A stretch of DNA of 6,371 nt. It comes from Thermoplasmata archaeon (GTDB lineage Archaea > Thermoplasmatota > Thermoplasmata > SG8-5). Below the pieces are notes generated by a model. It saw only the letters and a program-made list of their open reading frames with translations. It was not told where the DNA came from and ran no database searches. Position 1 is the first letter of the stretch. The number at the start of each line of letters is the position of its first letter. Shown in pieces: positions 5,024-6,371 of the stretch. The position numbers and the translations under genes are program-made. Where the stretch lies: positions 1 to 6,371 of the forward strand of contig JAUSPR010000221.1 of NCBI GenBank assembly GCA_030655715.1. Direction: 5' to 3'.

Positions 5024-6118
5024 CTATCTCGTCAACACGATGCCCAGTACCATGATTCCCGATATTGCATAGGCCAGTCTTATATCTCCGGATGTGAATA
5101 AAATTATAGCGCAAAGCGCTCCGCCGAGTATCCTGCCCGTGTTGAGCAGCAATTCCCTGGTCACGGAACATGAGGTATACTGATTCTCCATTCTGTCGCT
5201 GGCCATTGCGAAAAGCAGAATCTGGATCATGGGCTGAACCAGATAAACAGCAGCAGCCAGGACAAGATAGCTCGTTAAATCAGGAGCAAGAGCAATGCCG
5301 AAGATAAGCGGGACGCAGGCAACGGCCGCTGCCCTCACGTATTTGTATCTGTATCCGCGGCGGTCCGAGACCCTGGCCACAAGTATGGAGGCTATCCCGC
5401 CGAACAGATTGATCAGGGCAAAGACATAACCCAGGCTCAAGCCGGAAGTCACGAACATCATGGAAATCAGCGGAACCATGGTCCACCAGACACCTTCATG
5501 GCCGCCCTGGAAAAAGAGACCGGTGGCAAGCTTGCTTCCCATTTTTCTGATTGTCAATTTGCCCTTCATCGGCCTGGATTTCATGCTTCTGCTGGTTATT
5601 ATCAGAACCGCATTGCACATCAAGGCTGCGAAAGCACTGCCGAACAGCACTCCATAACCAACCGTGTCAATCATGTATCCGCCCACAATCGGGCTGGCCA
5701 GGCCGATTACAGGGAATACTAGAAAAAAATACCCTATCATCTCGCCACGGTTTTCCTTGGATGTCTGGCGCAGCATCAGGATATTGAACGGCACCCAGAA
5801 GCACACAATATACATTCCGAAGAAGGCGGGTGCGAGAATGAGCAGCCAGTTCCCCTCTAGAGCAATGAAACTCATGTAAAATGCGCTCTGCGCAAGCATT
5901 CCAACGGCCATCCAGTGCTTCGGATTGCGGAATCCCGTTTTACCTGCCAAGAGACAGAGCAATGCAGCCCAGCCAAAGCCCTGAAGGTAGAAAAGAGATG
6001 ATTCAGCCGCAGAGAAACCGGAATTCACCAGAAAAACAATGCTGAACATTCCGGCCAGCGTTCCCGCGATTGTGACGAGGGACTCGATAGCAATGAGATG
6101 GACCAGGACCTTGCGCAT
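5024..6118 (-). CDS. MFS-type membrane transporter, possibly 3'-disrupted
   Basis: The 364-residue protein is almost wholly hydrophobic, with about twelve segments in two halves. The first six lie within roughly residues 5-175. A basic central loop (SRSMKSRPMKGKLTIRK, 176-192) follows, then six more from about 212 to 362. VARVSDRRGYR (247-257) between segments 8 and 9 resembles the MFS motif A; the matching loop in the first half (about 57-67) is degenerate. The cargo is unknown. ATG 6118 is the first Met after an in-frame stop; upstream there is only a weak AAATAG near 6145 as TATA and no Shine-Dalgarno. The last segment stops at GIMVLGIVLTR with no tail, while a further helix with a basic tail lies in frame 11 codons on, so the end may have been altered by an indel. 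The gene lies 48 bases downstream of the partial ORF on the same strand, so the two could be co-transcribed. Confidence 0.82.
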   Translation of the reverse strand: MRKVLVHLIAIESLVTIAGTLAGMFSIVFLVNSGFSAAESSLFYLQGFGWAALLCLLAGKTGFRNPKHWMAVGMLAQSAFYMSFIALEGNWLLILAPAFFGMYIVCFWVPFNILMLRQTSKENRGEMIGYFFLVFPVIGLASPIVGGYMIDTVGYGVLFGSAFAALMCNAVLIITSRSMKSRPMKGKLTIRKMGSKLATGLFFQGGHEGVWWTMVPLISMMFVTSGLSLGYVFALINLFGGIASILVARVSDRRGYRYKYVRAAAVACVPLIFGIALAPDLTSYLVLAAAVYLVQPMIQILLFAMASDRMENQYTSCSVTRELLLNTGRILGGALCAIILFTSGDIRLAYAISGIMVLGIVLTR

Positions 6119-6166
6119 GCGGTCTGGATATTCAGTGAACTATTTGGAGATTTGTTTTCATGTTAA

Positions 6167-6371
6167 TTAACAATTTCTTCTAACCGCGAATGACTCAATA
6201 ATCATCAGCTCAGTAAGTTCCTTTGGTTCCGATTCAAGCCTTGCCAGAAGTATCTTTCCTTTGGATTCGGTCATTGCTTCGATCCAGCCATTCCCTTCAA
6301 GGATGATTTTTTCTATCAATTCCCCTTGCCGGTCAATGTGACATAGAATTGGTTTTTCTTCTTTGTCATGT
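6167..6371 (-). CDS. Unrecognised protein, C-terminal part only
   Basis: A minus-strand frame is open from the right edge to a TAA at 6169..6167, giving 67 residues that begin HDKEEKPILCHIDRQGELIE and end MIIESFAVRRNC. The start codon lies outside the window. The sequence is soluble and charged, with alternating hydrophobic residues (ELIEKIILEGNGWIEAM, KGKILLARL) that suggest beta strands, and no membrane segment. I recognise no family. Absence of stops over 67 codons and ordinary codon choice support coding, although an open frame of this length is not proof. It would be upstream of the transporter in a shared transcript. Confidence 0.55.
   Translation of the reverse strand, partial: HDKEEKPILCHIDRQGELIEKIILEGNGWIEAMTESKGKILLARLESEPKELTELMIIESFAVRRNC

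Noticed and set aside
6134..6163. Nine-codon minus-strand mini-ORF (MKTNLQIVH) before the transporter
   Set aside because: Too short to support, no ribosome-binding site, and not in frame with the transporter.
1..6371. tRNA, rRNA, CRISPR array, insertion sequence or attachment site
   Set aside because: Reading both strands I saw no tRNA T-loop context, no spaced direct repeats of CRISPR form, and no transposase motifs or terminal inverted repeats.

Overview
The window looks archaeal. It opens with two enzymes of the archaeal nucleoside monophosphate (AMP) salvage pathway, ribose-1,5-bisphosphate isomerase and AMP phosphorylase. At least two promoters read as leaderless, with an AT-rich TATA-like box about 26 bases before the start codon. 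A euryarchaeal or Thermoplasmatota-like host with mid-range GC would fit, but that placement is inference; no rRNA, tRNA or taxon-specific marker is present.

Layout. 1-278: no convincing gene; AT-rich intergenic DNA with small inverted repeats and a 22-base tandem repeat upstream of the first gene. 279-2733 (+): a two-gene operon, isomerase then AMP phosphorylase, with a 13-base gap and a clear Shine-Dalgarno for the second gene. 2730-4588 (-): an ABC-2 type exporter, ATPase first and permease second, coupled by an ATGA overlap; the permease stop overlaps the AMP phosphorylase stop tail to tail in a TTAA. 4589-4674: divergent promoter region with a small dyad. 4675-4845 (+): a 56-residue zinc-ribbon protein missed at usual length cut-offs. 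4846-4915: a strong hairpin between convergent genes. 4916-6118 (-): an MFS-type transporter whose last part is odd, since a further hydrophobic segment lies in the same frame beyond three stop codons. 6167-6371 (-): the C-terminal part of an unrecognised protein that runs off the right edge.

How the genes work together. AMP phosphorylase makes ribose-1,5-bisphosphate (R15P) from AMP and phosphate. The isomerase converts R15P to ribulose-1,5-bisphosphate, the substrate of form III RuBisCO. RuBisCO is not in this window and would be expected elsewhere in the genome. The ABC exporter is a self-contained two-gene unit with unknown cargo. I see no functional link between it and the nucleotide enzymes beyond adjacency. 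I found no mobile element, CRISPR array or RNA gene. The points most worth following up are the intergenic repeats, the zinc-ribbon gene and the disrupted transporter tail.
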